A stretch of DNA of 64,000 bases. It comes from Notospermus geniculatus. Its lineage: Eukaryota; Nemertea; Pilidiophora; Heteronemertea; Lineidae. A program made the translations under genes and the position numbers. The stretch is taken from NCBI GenBank assembly GCA_002633025.1, contig NMRB01000812.1, positions 143,247-207,246 of the forward strand. The letters run 5' to 3'. Positions 20,884 to 32,625 of this stretch are shown piece after piece. Below the pieces are notes generated by a model, which was given only the letters and a program-made list of their open reading frames with translations, ran no database searches and was not told the origin of the DNA. Within the stretch, counting starts at the first letter, position 1. The number at the start of each line of letters is the position of its first letter.

Positions 20884-21419
20884 TATCGAATTTGACTTAG
20901 GTCACATACATGAATATTAATTAGGATAGCTCGACGTTTAAGCCAAATTTTGCGAACTGTTCATAGAGCCCGGCTTGATGAATAGCCACTTCGTAAACTA
21001 AAACCCTTCTTTTGCTTTTCTCGAAATCGCCTCTGATACTGAACACCAACTGTTATGGGGTCTTGCAAAAGATGCGTTCCCTCTGCACGTGCCATCTGCA
21101 CCTCGCTCCCGTGTAAAAAAACATGATATCCAGGACACTTTTTGTACATCTCAACTGGGTATAACTTTGGGTACTAGGTTTAAGATTATGTTATGCTTTT
21201 TATGATTATGCTATATCCAGTAAGCCTCAGGAGGAACCAGCCCAAGTCGTTCGCGAGAATGCCGTAGTAATGGGATCATATATATGATAGAGAGCAGCAC
21301 ATAATAATCAGGTCCTATTACAATGGAAGCCTGCGCAGGACCTGAATGTCCCTTTCAATGGGGTTCCACGGTGAAGCAGACCACGCCAGAAGATACGCGT
21401 GGGTTTGAACTTATAGTAT
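20884..21419. other. upstream region of the MULE gene
   Basis: Would hold the promoter of the minus-strand gene. No TATA box or TIR that I can defend. A 62-codon minus open frame here is not recognisable. Confidence 0.4.
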
Positions 21420-21794
21420 AGATGTGGTTTACCAAGCATATGGGCGGTTATATCCGCAAAAGTAGACGTTGGCAAAACAGAGACGCAGGTTACAAAATCA
21501 GAGACGTGCTTTTAGAAACAGATACGTTCTTTAACAAACCGAAGACGATCTAACAAAACATAGACGTTCAGCTGTGATTCGTAGTCGTTCATTAATGATA
21601 CGTTGGGTGGTGCTCGAGTCTTTAACAAAATTTTCAGACGTGCATTATCAGAGACGTTCATATTTTCAAACGTAGCAATAATTTTGAATGGTACGCCAAG
21701 CAGAGACGTTGACATTATTTGGAGTCGTTCATTAATGAAACGTTGGGTGGCGCTCGTGGCAGTTAAAGGTGAACTAGCCGTTATTTACCTCCTG

Positions 21795-23022
21795 GTCGGG
21801 CCAATTGTCGACACGAGTCAAGGAATAGCAGAAGATTCGTATACTCAGAAACAGCAATTTATTATTCTTCTACTTCCATAACGTAACTACATACGTTCGT
21901 TGGTTCGGTTTCGGTTAACTGTAAATTATAAAATATAAAAAGGTAAGTATTCGACAACCAGCAATATACATATTTAAACAAATAAGTAACGCTACTAAAG
22001 AGAGGAAAACGGAAGAAATTTAAATTAAAGAATTCGGCCGAAAACGGAAGGTTATCTACATACAGCCAACTTACCAAATTTGGCCTACTTCGCTCTTTAT
22101 TCAGACATGAGATTTCTCCGCGGAAACGCGGATTTCCGTGTTTTAGATTCCAAAAAGTTGGGTCCTGAGATTCGTGTAAATCTGCAATAAAAATGGGGGG
22201 GGGGGGGGTCCAATTAGTGCCCCTTTTCCATCCTATCACAAGCCCCAAAGTCATTTTTCGAATCGCCCACTAACTGACGCAATCGCCATGAACGCGGGAA
22301 CAACGCGCTCTCCCTCCGACAGCCACGCCGGCCGCAGTCCACTTCAAAACAAAAAATCAATAATTTATGCGCAATCACATTATGTATTCACGTCTCTACG
22401 CGCCATATTCGCGCCCTTCTTCCTGATTGGTCAACCAACGCCAGTCACGTACAGTGATGAATGGAATAGTAGAGTAACGGTGACCAAATTTGGCACAGCC
22501 TCTGACGTCACACACTCGGCGGGTCGATCGGCAATTTCCGTCAGTATTCGTGCCAAGTGACGTTCTTGTAATGGCGGCCGCTCAGTTCGATTTTCATGCC
22601 TGCAGAAATGCCTGGAAATAGGCTCTCTGGCGTTCCCAAATGACAAAATTTTCTCACGCGAGGGGGGACACCCCCCTCGTTCTCCCCCCGGTCGGGCCTT
22701 CGGCCCGCCCCTGGTCGGGCCTACGGCCCTCCGTGATTGTGCCCGACGGTCAATCTCATGTCTGTTTATTACGACGTGCACTCCAGGACCGTGGCGAGAA
22801 GTGAATATCTAGCAAAACGCCCCTGGATTTAAAGCCCAGCGGAACCACTGTCACACCAAGTGACCAATAAAAACCTTAGGAACGCTGGAAGGGTCCACAA
22901 TTGAATGGGGCCAACCAAAACCAAAAGGGTTCAAGAGGTATATAAATTTAAAAGGACTCTGTATTAGTTTTAAAGATTTTCAACCAAAATAAAAAGAGGG
23001 AAACTAACTTCCGGTATCCACC
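21795..23022. mobile_element. 1.2-kb insertion splitting the foldback element
   Basis: The uninterrupted arm sequence seen on the right side (reading inverted at 23857-23870) is broken on the left exactly at ACCTCCTG. That word stands at 21787-21794 and again at 23023-23030. This is the signature of an insertion with an 8-bp target duplication. The insert begins GTCGGGCCAATTG and ends GGTATCCACC, without obvious TIRs. It holds a GC-rich hairpin patch at 22650-22735 (GGTCGGGCC.TCGGCCC) and short open frames, none recognised. hAT-like elements make 8-bp duplications, but the missing TIRs leave the class open. Confidence 0.75.
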
Positions 23023-23030
23023 ACCTCCTG

Positions 23031-23862
23031 TCCAGACAAATTTTAATGTTAATTTTAATTTTAATTTTAATGTTGGTACATGGTGATGTCCCATCATGCC
23101 TCAGCATGAATTAAGATGAAAGGGGGCGCTGCGACCACTTTCCTAAAAATCGGTTTTTACTGTAGTTGAGCCCTGTGGGTTGATTTTTTTTTAATTCCTT
23201 CGCAGTGCGTTATTACTAGGATGTGTCTATAAAACGCCTGGCTCAAAACTAAAATAATAGGTGACGTTGCTGAGATATTAATACATTTACGTTTTTGGTC
23301 ATTAGTTCTGAATGGGTTAACATACTGACGTAATTCTAGTACGTTCCACATTTACACATGTCAAAAAAGTCGGTCACGTGACCCAATTATGGTTATCTCC
23401 GCTTGGTTAGGATAGCGCCACTAGTTGCAGGAAGGAAGGCCCAGGATGTCCAAGCATTCTATTTTACTGCAAAAAGATGAGGAAGGGGTTAAATGCGGAA
23501 AATTGCATTACATGTATGTAGACTATGGATGCAGAGACATGTGTAAATGATGAATGTACAAGAATTAGGTCAATATGTTAACCCATTCAGAACTGATGAC
23601 CAAAACGTAAAAGCATTAATACCTCAGCAGCGCCACCTATTATTTTAGTTTTGCGCCTGACGTTTTGTAGATACATCCCAGTACTAATGCACTGCGAAGG
23701 AATTTAAAAAAAATACTTACCAATGGGGCTCAACTACAGTGAAAACCGATTTTCACGAAAGCGATCGCAGCGCCCCCTTTCATGCTGAGGCATGATGGGA
23801 CATCACCATTCACCAACATCCAATCAAATTCGACCTCATTAAAATTTGTCTGGACAGGAGGT
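23031..23862. repeat. inner foldback arms of the 21.4-24.2 kb element
   Basis: TCCAGACAAATTTTAATG at 23031 is mirrored by CATTAAAATTTGTCTGGA near 23855. Arms of about 290 bp (GATGTCCCATCATGCCTCAG, GGGGGCGCTGCGA and so on) surround a loop of about 250 bp. Confidence 0.88.
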
Positions 23863-24232
23863 AAATAACGGCTAGTTCACCTTTAACTGCCACGAGCGCC
23901 ACCCAACGTCTCATTAATGAACGACTCCAAATTATGTCAACGTCTCTGTTTGGCGTACCATTCAAAATTATTGCTACGTTTGAAAAATATGAACGTCTCT
24001 GAAAATGCACGTCTGCAAATTTTGTTAAAGACTCGAGCGCCACCCAACGTATCATTTATGAACGACTACGAATCACAGCTGAACGTCTATGTTTTGTTAG
24101 ATCGTCTTCGGTTTGTTAAAGAACGTCTCTGTTTTCTAAAAGCACGTCTCTGATTTTGTAACCTACGTCTCTGTTTTGCCAACGTCTACATTTTGCGGAT
24201 ATAACCGCCCATATGCTTGGTAAACCACATCT

Positions 24233-24594
24233 CTCGAACAATGAGCCTCTATAGGTGTCACCTGTATCCTATAAGTCATCATGTGACCAAATGTTGCTCC
24301 CCATTCAATAATTTTAACCACTAGTGACACCTTTCGAGGCAGTGGGTTAGGATCCTTATTAAAAGTGATTTGACGACGATTTACCCCGGGGATTTACCCC
24401 AGAGATTCGAGGTTGAACAGAAAAACCGAGGAGTTTGACAGGCACGACCCTCAGTGCGTTGAAGGGCATTTGAACAGGAATAAACAGTAAGACTTCTGCA
24501 ACACTCCAAGTCTAGATTGACCCTTTGGCAACGCCAATTCACTTTCTGTGGTTTTCTTGTGCAAACTTGAAAATCGGCGCACAAATCATGTTAA
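24233..24594. other. no gene seen
   Basis: Unique-looking sequence between two inverted-repeat elements. No coding or repeat signal found. Confidence 0.5.
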
Positions 24595-25004
24595 AGGGAG
24601 ACATCCGAAAGATATTGCCCGGCGGGGACTATTTGTTTTTGTTTTTGTTAGCGTAGTGTCACCGTTAATTAACAGACGGCGCTGTGCGTTATGACACAGG
24701 CCCCTGGAGAGCTATCAGAGAGTTTAAAACACGTACCTAACCAAACGTATAAAAACACATCACGCATCTGAAAACACACCCCGAGCTGACGAATCGTGAG
24801 CTCGGGGGGTGGGGGTGGGGGGGGGTGGGAGGTGGGGTTACCAACTAGCGTTGGTTTGGTTATATACGTGTTCTAACTCATTGATAGCTCTCCAGGGGCC
24901 TCTGCGATAACGCACAGCGCCGTCTGTTAATCAACGGTGACACTACGCTAACCAATACAAAAACAAATAATGCCCGCCGGGCAATATCTTTTGGATGTCT
25001 CCCT
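24595..25004. mobile_element. TTAA-flanked MITE with AGGGAGACATCC ends
   Basis: TIRs over 130 bp: AGGGAGACATCCGAAAGATA and its inverse with few mismatches. TTAA flanks both ends (24591-24594, 25005-25008), the target used by piggyBac and Kolobok elements. A G-rich centre (24805-24835) may fold into a quadruplex. Confidence 0.85.
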
Positions 25005-25008
25005 TTAA

Positions 25009-25710
25009 AATTGACATCAGAATTAAGACTGAATTGCGCACAACTTCCTTCTCTTCACTTCAACTCTCTGTAGGTTGCTGAATTCTTTAGTAGGGGAGCC
25101 ATGCTGGTCAAATGGGGAACAAGGGTGACAAAAAAGATATACAATTGCTATTAAATTTTTTTGGTGGGTATACTGTTCTACATAAGAATTGGGAGGACTC
25201 CTCGATCATCTCTCTTGCGAACTCCTGTTATAGACAGTTTTGAAGTTTTGGTACTGACTTCATCATTGGTCTACTCGGTTTTGTACAGGAACTGCTAACT
25301 TCTAAACTGCTACCTTCTAAGTTCTTCTCCTCGAACGCTCCGGCACCGTGTAAAAGGGCTTATAAGGTTCCTTTTAATGCCAAAGACACAAGGCGTGCAT
25401 TCTCAGAACCTGATTAGAAAGGCATTTGTTTTAAAGAAACTCAATGTAGGAAACCTTTCTCCTGGGGCGAAACCAATTGACAGCACTTACTCTGCTCCGA
25501 ATGTCATTAATAGAACGGAGCAGATCTGTAGTATGGTTATTTCCTCAAATAAAAGTGTTACAAATAAATGAATATGTTGTTATAGTCGTCCTTGTGACGA
25601 TCTCGAGTCGTAGCTGAGAAAGACGACAGGCAGCGCTGCAGTTGCATTAAGATGATCTGTAGTCGTAGATGATCTCTGGACGTTACAAAATTAAAATTGT
25701 GCAAACTTTT
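25009..25710. other. no gene seen
   Basis: Short open frames only, none with a recognisable domain. Confidence 0.5.
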
Positions 25711-26037
25711 GATCTGCTGCATCTTCGATATTATCGAAGGCCGATCTGCTCTCCACTGCGTTACATTGCACATCACCCTTCGAGAAACTGACCGGTCCAA
25801 GGCGTATCTGCCGCCTCGAGAAGAAGAGGCCAATCAGAATCGGTAATGTAAAATTTGAATCGCGGTACAAAGAGTTGTAGCCGAAGACCCGATATAAAGT
25901 GTCATATGATTGGTCGACTGGTAAAGTTGGCATGGCGCCAAGATACGCCGCCGGCTGGTCTATTTCTCGAAGGGTGATGTGCCGTGTAACGTAGTGGTGA
26001 GCAGATCGGCCTTCGATCATCGAAGATGGATCTGCTG
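25711..26037. mobile_element. MITE with GATCTGCTGCATCTTCGAT ends
   Basis: Arms of about 115 bp: TATCGAAGGCCGATCTGCTC and CACATCACCCTTCGAGAAA at the left are mirrored at 25964-26037. The two-step GATCTGCT / AGCAGATC words suggest internal repeats. Confidence 0.8.
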
Positions 26038-27611
26038 TGACTCAGGTCACCTCACATTCGGAACGACCTGAGGCGAACTGCTTATCTATCCACTCGGCGG
26101 CGCATTTCACCTCGGACACAAGTCCAATGCAGCCATATTGTTTATCATCGAACCCACGTGACCGCCGTGGGATTATTTTGGCCCGTTAAGATGTTCAACC
26201 CTACTTGCTCGATAGGTTGAGGCATATTATATATAAACTTACCGATATCTCACCGAATCTGCCAATTATTGATCAATAACGCAACGTTTTTGTGCGAACT
26301 ATGTCGTTCATGCGCAGGGTGTGATGAGGCGACCGCATCCAAACCACCAGAAACGCATTGAAATCGTTGCGCATTCAAGATGGCTGTCTTGGAATTGTGT
26401 CCGAGGGGAAATGCGAGTGTCTACGGGAATTGGCGAGCAGTTGCCTTCAGAAGTTCCGAATGGTCACTTCAGAGACTGCAGCACCGCCTAACGTCTTTCG
26501 TAGCAACGAGATTAGCACGAGATTGTCCCGACGATACAAGGAAAAGCTGCATACGTAAATTACCCTCTTTCTCACCAGAGGTATCTCCTAGCAGCAGATT
26601 GATAAACTATGGTGGTACGATGGTTCATGGAAAAAACTGCAAACGCCGTTTCTGAATAACTACTGAGTACGGTACACACTCGTCCCCCGTGTTCAGTTAG
26701 CCATCGGGATAGACCCACTTAACACGATTGGCATGATTGGCGCCAAAACTGAAGGACCATAAATTAAATAGATGGCGCTGATTTGATGACCGGTAGGCCT
26801 ATTCGAAAATCTTGGACTAAGAAGCACCAGTATTGGCCGCCATTTTTTTTGGGGGGGGGGGGGAATTCTGCCAGTGACGTCACTTGGAAATTTTATTCAA
26901 TTCTCCATACGGCTGACGTACCGGAATGCAGATAGAAGGTGACCTCCGTTTGACCCAGGAAATTCACCAATAGCGAAGGTGTTAAAATAGAAAAGCATCA
27001 ACATAATAGTTACTATACTTATCACCGGCACCAGCACCGGCCAATCAGATTCACCAACGCGATAGGCGCTACCAGTCCTAACATATGCAGAAGTCCGATG
27101 TAATATTGTTAGGATCGGGTACCGGTCCATTGCCAGTCCGCCAAACAAAGCCCGCTATTGTAAGGTTATATTCGAATGGTTATTGTCTTTACGGCCACAT
27201 ATTCTAATCCCTCGCTCAACAAAAAGACCGACTGGACTTTGATTTTAGCGCGACGTTGATCCCTGTCACAGTTCAGGAGACAATACTGGCCAATTTTGTC
27301 AACGGCGGTGGTAGAAATAACGGCGATTTCCCTATAATACAAAAAAACCAATAGACATGGCGTTCCGCTCACGATTCTTGAATGTTCCGCAAGGTGGCAG
27401 CATTGTTGCGTTCCGGGAACATTGCATGAAACCATTATCAAAGTACAGGCCTTTGAATTTTTCACCAAACGCCCCCCTACAGGCCAAAATAGGATTCGCA
27501 TCGCACCCAAAATCGAACTTGACCTAGATTTTATGGTCATACACCCCCATATGCCATATAAAAATGATTCGTCAAAAACTGAAGGCGCTATCCATCTGCC
27601 AAAGGAAAGGT
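26038..27611. other. no supported gene
   Basis: Contains an open frame at 26380-26655 starting AAGATGGCTG (a YY1-like start context) without a recognised domain. There is also a G-run at 26850. Nothing else defensible. Confidence 0.45.
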
Positions 27612-27747
27612 TTAGGCTTCCGTTACATAGACGTATACGGTATAGGAAAACGCCGGTTAGCAAAGGCTTCCCGAGGATTCACGACCGTGAAGCCATTCTT
27701 CACCGGCGTTTTCGTATACCGTATACTTCTATGTAAGGGAAGCCTTA
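27612..27747. mobile_element. MITE with TTAGGCTTCCGTTACATAG ends (GTATACCG family)
   Basis: The left TTAGGCTTCC(G)TTACATAG..GTATACGGTATA arm is mirrored by TATACCGTATACTTCTATG at the right. Inner AAAACGCCGG and CCGGCGTTTT also pair. A second copy is at 59918-60006. Confidence 0.85.
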
Positions 27748-29265
27748 CGGACACACCCACGTACGACAGACCACCACTAAAGGCGCCAAGCACAGCATAA
27801 GCCCCTTTTGGCCTATGGGCCAAACGACTAAAACAGCAATTACCTTCGCTAGGCATTGTGGGTAACCCCGGTAATGCCTTAGCCTTCAACTGTTGTGATG
27901 CGCCTGCACAAAAGTGCAGTGAATAAATTTAGGCCTTTTTCTGCCCAAATGTAGGCCTTTTTGGAAACAATAATAAGATATCTACCAATAAAGCTCTCAA
28001 AAACGACCAAAAAGGGGTATTTTGAGGTTGCAGTTGTCAAAACGTACGGAACTACATCGGAAGGATAAAACCAAATTACTCAACAGGTTGTTGGTTAGCT
28101 CAACCAATCAGGACACTGCATTGAGTGGTCACGAGGGGTCAAGTGACAGAATGTAAACAAGACCATGTGCTTATCAGCTGTCACGTGCTTCTGTTGACCA
28201 ATCAGATAATTAGGTCGACGAAAAAACGTTTCGTGTACGTGCCCATGAAATTCTTCAATTCCACTTGGCATGTATTGGAACTACGAACCGCTGAGAAAAT
28301 GGGGACCTGGTGGCAGTGTCACTAGGTCGGAAGACTGAAGGTGGCGCTGTGAGCAGTTTGCTAAAACAGGCCGGACGTGAAAGAGAAAAACGTGAATTAG
28401 CACAGGGTGCCTCCTCTATCCAGTTACCCGACATCCTGTGCGTGTTGTCGCCATTCAGGAATGGGAAGGAAGCAACTCGAAACGGCAACTAACGCCCCAG
28501 GATGGCCACATCGCTGCGTGGGAGGGGGGGGGGGAGGGTGAACAAACGCCCACGCGCACCGCAACCCCATGAATATGCCGGCCTCTCACGACCTCCATAC
28601 CAGCTCCACTAGTGGGCCACTGCACCACCACCACCCCCTGATTCCAAAACCCAACTGAAGGTGTCTTCATGCTCACGAGCACATGACGTCACACCACTTC
28701 GGATAATCCAGTACCCGAAGCGGTGTGACATCCTGTGCGTGTTGTCGCCATTCAGGAATGGGGAGGAAGCAACGCTCCCCGGCATGGTGCCAATCCATGC
28801 GCCAGCAACCGCTGCTGAAGCCGTGAGGGGTGATATATTAGGCCTCCCATCTCCCATCTCTCATCCCAACCCTAATATATTACCCCGAACCTAACCTTCT
28901 CCGGATAACAACATTATCATGATGTACGTAATAAGAGGCATACGCGGCTAAAAGAACTCAAATTAACATCTACATACATTAGTTCTCAATGCAACCACTC
29001 ACGACCTCAAACATTCCGTTGCCCTTCTTTTCATGAAGCTGACCTGTTCCAAAGTTGTTCAAATATTTCAATAGGTAAAGATTGAAGCTTAGTCTCCTCA
29101 CAATCAAGCCTTAAGAAAACGTGCCACCAGCAGCCAAATGTCAGAATATTCTTATCCGATCTCCGAGTCGAGTGAAGGGGTCTACCCCTGCAGTCACTGA
29201 TCTCTGCAATCTGGCCCCAGCCAGTGTCGTTACGGGATCAAAGTTGGCTTCCAATTCCATGACGG
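27748..29265. repeat. intergenic region with dispersed direct repeats
   Basis: ACATCCTGTGCGTGTTGTCGC and the bases after it occur at about 28431 and 28727. TCCAAAACCCAACTGAAGG with about 60 following bases occurs at 28640 and again at 34021. No gene recognised. Confidence 0.65.
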
Positions 29266-29274
29266 TTGAAAAGA

Positions 29275-29628
29275 GGCCATGTCGAATTAGCGGAACCAGC
29301 GGAAACAACGGAACCAGCGGAACTTGAAGGAAAAACAATGTTGTTTTTTAAATAATAACTGCACTGTTCAAATCGAATTGTTAGGCGCCGAAAAAACTAG
29401 GTCTGACGGCAGGCCTAGGCCATGTAGGCCTACCGGTAGCCTAGCCTAGACCTAGCCTGCCTAGGCCCTACATTTAGGTCTCAATCCGCACATCATGACT
29501 GCAGTCGCGTGTTGCTTTATGTCAACAGCTGAACGAAGCAAGGACGATTCACGTGTTCGTTCTATTGGCTGCAGACCATGTTCCGCTGGTTCCGTTGTTT
29601 CCGCTGGTTCCGCTAATTCGACATGGCC
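29275..29628. mobile_element. MULE-type MITE with 9-bp target duplication
   Basis: Starts GGCCATGTCGAATTAGCGG and ends with its inverse. Exactly 9 bp, TTGAAAAGA, is duplicated at 29266-29274 and 29629-29637, as in Mutator-like elements. The TIR itself is built of CGGAACCAG and CGGAAACAA units. The interior includes a TAGGCC-rich patch. Confidence 0.93.
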
Positions 29629-29637
29629 TTGAAAAGA

Positions 29638-30848
29638 CTACAACCAAACAAATCTCAGTGATTTCCAAATTGCAAACAATTGCAGGAGTAGACCCCCGCA
29701 CTCCCGCTCCTCACGTGACAAGTCACTAGGGAATCAGTGCCCCCGAGAAGCAAGCGTGAAGGAATCCCACTCCCCACAGAGCCAACATGTGATACTCTAA
29801 AACAACGACGAGATCGTCACCACAAGCCAAACATCTCGCCATCGAAGTGAGTGACCTCTCTCAACCAAAACAAAGATATGACATTTGACTCAGACAACCG
29901 CTGTCATGCCTTGCGGGCCCCAACCAGCCACTGCTCTCCTTTGTATGTATGGTCGCATGTCATAAGTTGGTCCAAAAAGTGTTGCAGGGCAAAAATTGGT
30001 CATTTTTCAACATTTACCCCAGTGAAATATGATGCCCAACCCTACAAAATACAACAAACTGTTTGTGACTAACTTGTTTAATTACGGAGATAATCCCCTA
30101 TTATCGTCAGCAATTAACTGGAAAATGCATTGGAACACAAACACATTTTTGCGGTTTTCTCAAAACGACCCTCTTGTAAAGAAATCCACATAATTTGGTT
30201 AATATACACTCAAATTTGATTTGATTTGCGGTAAAATGATCCTCAGAACTTTCTCTTTCCATACAATGCGAAATTTTTCAATTGCCTGAAGTTGGTCATA
30301 GAAATATTTTGTGGTAAAGTTACCCTATTAAAAGTGATTAATTTTCACAACCGATTTGTAGAAACTTAACTTTCCCCATATTTATCAAGTAACAGCAATC
30401 ATCCCTGCTTTCAAAATCAATAAAACGATGTACTCTACCCATATTCCATCCTTAGTTCACAAACCAACAGCATTGTGAGGGTTTATGTAATACAGCAATT
30501 AGTGCATAGCTTCCTTCAGTTGTTTTCCACTTGTCCTTGACCTAATTACACTCTAATTAACATGGCTGATACACCTGACACATTTGTGAGTAACTGAACT
30601 AAAATCAAACAAAAGATTGATTAGTAAAATTGGTTTATTTCAAAGGGCTCCCCACCCGCCGGCTCCCCCATGGACTTGGCCTACTTATCCGGAACTAGAA
30701 CTCCACACGGATACAGCAGAAAGTTGGGGCCTATACCATTTTGAAGAGAACTGCCTAAGGAATAAAATGGTGCTTTATTTTTTAAAATTGACCGAGGGAA
30801 TATGAAAAAAACTCAAATATTTGTAGAAGAATTATTACGGATACTAAG
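29638..30848. other. no gene seen; start of a CR1-like element near 30740
   Basis: Mostly AT-rich. At about 30750-30771 a frame reads N-C-L-R-N-K-M, the usual opening of CR1 endonucleases. A short disrupted stretch then precedes the open endonuclease frame. Confidence 0.45.
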
Positions 30849-31447
30849 ATGCAGGAACTTTTGGCGTTAGTTGATGCACATAAACCACATGTTATAGCAC
30901 TAACGGAGGTCCAACCCAAACAAGGAAATCGTATTGGAGTGGAGTTTTTGTCAATTCCGAACTATACTGTATTTTTTGACCCGGAGGTACCAGGACGGGG
31001 TATTGCAGTTCTTTGCAGGAATGATGTAGTGGCGCAGGACGCTTTACTTTGGGAGCCAAATTCGGTACAGTTTAGCGAACTGGTTGGTGTTAAGCTGAAG
31101 ATCGGTAGAGCCAGCCTATTGATATGTACAGTCTACAGGAGTCCTAACTCGGCAGAGGATAACGTAACTGCCTTAAATAGGCTGACAGAAAGGTTGTCTA
31201 GCACTAGGAAGGACTTTGTTATGATAGGTGACTATAACTTTCCAGGGATTAATTGGGTAGAGATGAGAGGATCCAGGCGAGTGGAGCGGATGTTCCTCAA
31301 CATGATGTCAGACAACTTACTGTTTCAACACGTTAGCGAACCAACCCGTTTTCGTCATGGCCAGAGGCCAACACTGGATGATTTAATTATTTCCCCAAAT
31401 GCTGAAATGATAGATTCTGTGTCTTACCTGCCTCCGTTGGGCAAAAG
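30849..31447 (+). CDS. CR1-like retrotransposon endonuclease domain
   Basis: An exonuclease-endonuclease-phosphatase fold that nicks target DNA for reverse transcription. Catalytic landmarks: Glu in IALTEVQ, Asp and Asn in MIGDYNFPGINW, Asp in TLDDLII, plus YRSPNS. No stop before the N run. The element probably began upstream near 30740, so the Met at 30849 is not the real start. Paired with the RT downstream. Confidence 0.88.
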
Positions 31448-31603
31448 NNNNNNNNNNNNNNNNNNNNNNNNNNNNNNNNNNNNNNNNNNNNNNNNNNNNN
31501 NNNNNNNNNNNNNNNNNNNNNNNNNNNNNNNNNNNNNNNNNNNNNNNNNNNNNNNNNNNNNNNNNNNNNNNNNNNNNNNNNNNNNNNNNNNNNNNNNNNN
31601 NNN
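31448..31603. other. assembly gap (156 N) inside the CR1-like element
   Basis: The endonuclease frame on the left and the RT frame on the right differ. The N-terminal half of the RT, about a kilobase in this family, is missing, so the N count is not the true size. Confidence 0.95.
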
Positions 31604-32623
31604 ATTAGCGAGCAAGCTATTAAGTGGATCACCTCATTCTTGGCAGACAGGTCGATGCGCGTGATTGTGGACGGAGAGTACTCTGCACCCATACCTGTGA
31701 TCAGTGGTATCCCTCAGGGAAGTGTCCTGGGTCCAACTCTGTTTCTCATTTACGTGAATGATCTCCCCTCAGTCATTGACTCTGGTTGTAATATGTTAGC
31801 CGACGATCTGAAAATCTTCCGTGGAATTATGGATGTCAGGGATAACACTGCTTTGCAGTCGGATATAGACAATGTTTGTGACTGGTGCAGAAAATGGCTG
31901 ATGCTCCCCAACTCATCAAAGTGTAGCGTTCTGCACACAGGAGGAAACAATCTGAAGCATCAGTACAGTCTCAATATTGGTGGCGTAGTTTCCACACTTA
32001 CTTCAACGGAGGCCGAGAAGGACCTAGGTGTATATATCGATTCAACCCTGTCTTTTGACAAGCACGTGCAAGAAGTAGTGGCCAAGTGCAATAAGATCCT
32101 GTGGGTGATTAGAAGGTGTATCTCATCAAGATCTGAGAAGACTATATTGAAGTTGTATACTACCCTAGTTCGTCCCCATATCGAATATTGTAACCAGGCT
32201 ATTATACTCCGTAAGAAGGAACAACAGCGGAAGATGGAAGGTGTCCAAAGAAGAGCTACTAAGCTAATCGCAAAGTTGAGACATCTCCCATATGGGGACA
32301 GGTTGAGGAGGCTCAAACTTCCCAGCGTCTCTTACCGAAGGAAGAGAGGAGACTTAATCCAGGTATTCAAGTACATGAAGGGATTCTGCAGGGGTGATGT
32401 TGAGAGTCTTTTACCATTATCATCTAACACCAGAACAAGGGGACACCGATACAAGTTGGAGAAAGTAAGATGCAGGACTGAACTTCGTAGACAAGTGCTC
32501 AGGAATCGGGTCAACAATACTTGGAACAGCCTAGACAGTAATACCGTCGACGTAATGACAATAAATACTTTTAAGAACAGGATTGACAAGGAATTGCAAG
32601 AGGAACTGTACGAATTTGTGTAG
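31604..32623 (+). CDS. CR1-like reverse transcriptase, C-terminal half
   Basis: Begins in frame at the gap edge with ISEQAIKWITSFLADR. Then come GIPQGSVLGPTLFLIYVNDL, NMLADDLKIF, CDWCRKWLMLPNSSKC and DLGVYIDSTLSFDKHV, and the long C-terminal tail. The tail carries RPHIEYCNQAI, then RRATKLI and RGDLIQVFKYMKG. The catalytic box usually reads (Y/F)ADD; here it is LADD, which probably harms activity. Ends in a normal stop. Confidence 0.9.
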   Translation: MSEQAIKWITSFLADRSMRVIVDGEYSAPIPVISGIPQGSVLGPTLFLIYVNDLPSVIDSGCNMLADDLKIFRGIMDVRDNTALQSDIDNVCDWCRKWLMLPNSSKCSVLHTGGNNLKHQYSLNIGGVVSTLTSTEAEKDLGVYIDSTLSFDKHVQEVVAKCNKILWVIRRCISSRSEKTILKLYTTLVRPHIEYCNQAIILRKKEQQRKMEGVQRRATKLIAKLRHLPYGDRLRRLKLPSVSYRRKRGDLIQVFKYMKGFCRGDVESLLPLSSNTRTRGHRYKLEKVRCRTELRRQVLRNRVNNTWNSLDSNTVDVMTINTFKNRIDKELQEELYEFV

Positions 32624-32625
32624 CT

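Larger units (their letters stand above)
21420..24232. mobile_element. large foldback element with TATGGGCGGT ends and AGACGT arrays
   Basis: Arms of about 375 bp at 21420-21794 and 23857-24232 are near-perfect inverses. They include TATGGGCGGTTATATCCGCA (21439) and the same inverted (ending 24213). Inside each arm AGACGT or a close variant recurs roughly every 20-25 bp, about twelve times, separated by AT-rich spacers. GTTGGGTGGCGCTCG is also shared. The palindrome continues inward into 23031-23862. The inverted match extends 19 bp outside the TATGGGCGGT word, so the true boundary is uncertain. No transposase was recognised. Confidence 0.85.

Noticed and set aside
26380-26655. 91-residue frame starting in a YY1-like AAGATGGC context
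   Set aside because: No domain, no splice or conservation evidence; the start word alone is not enough.
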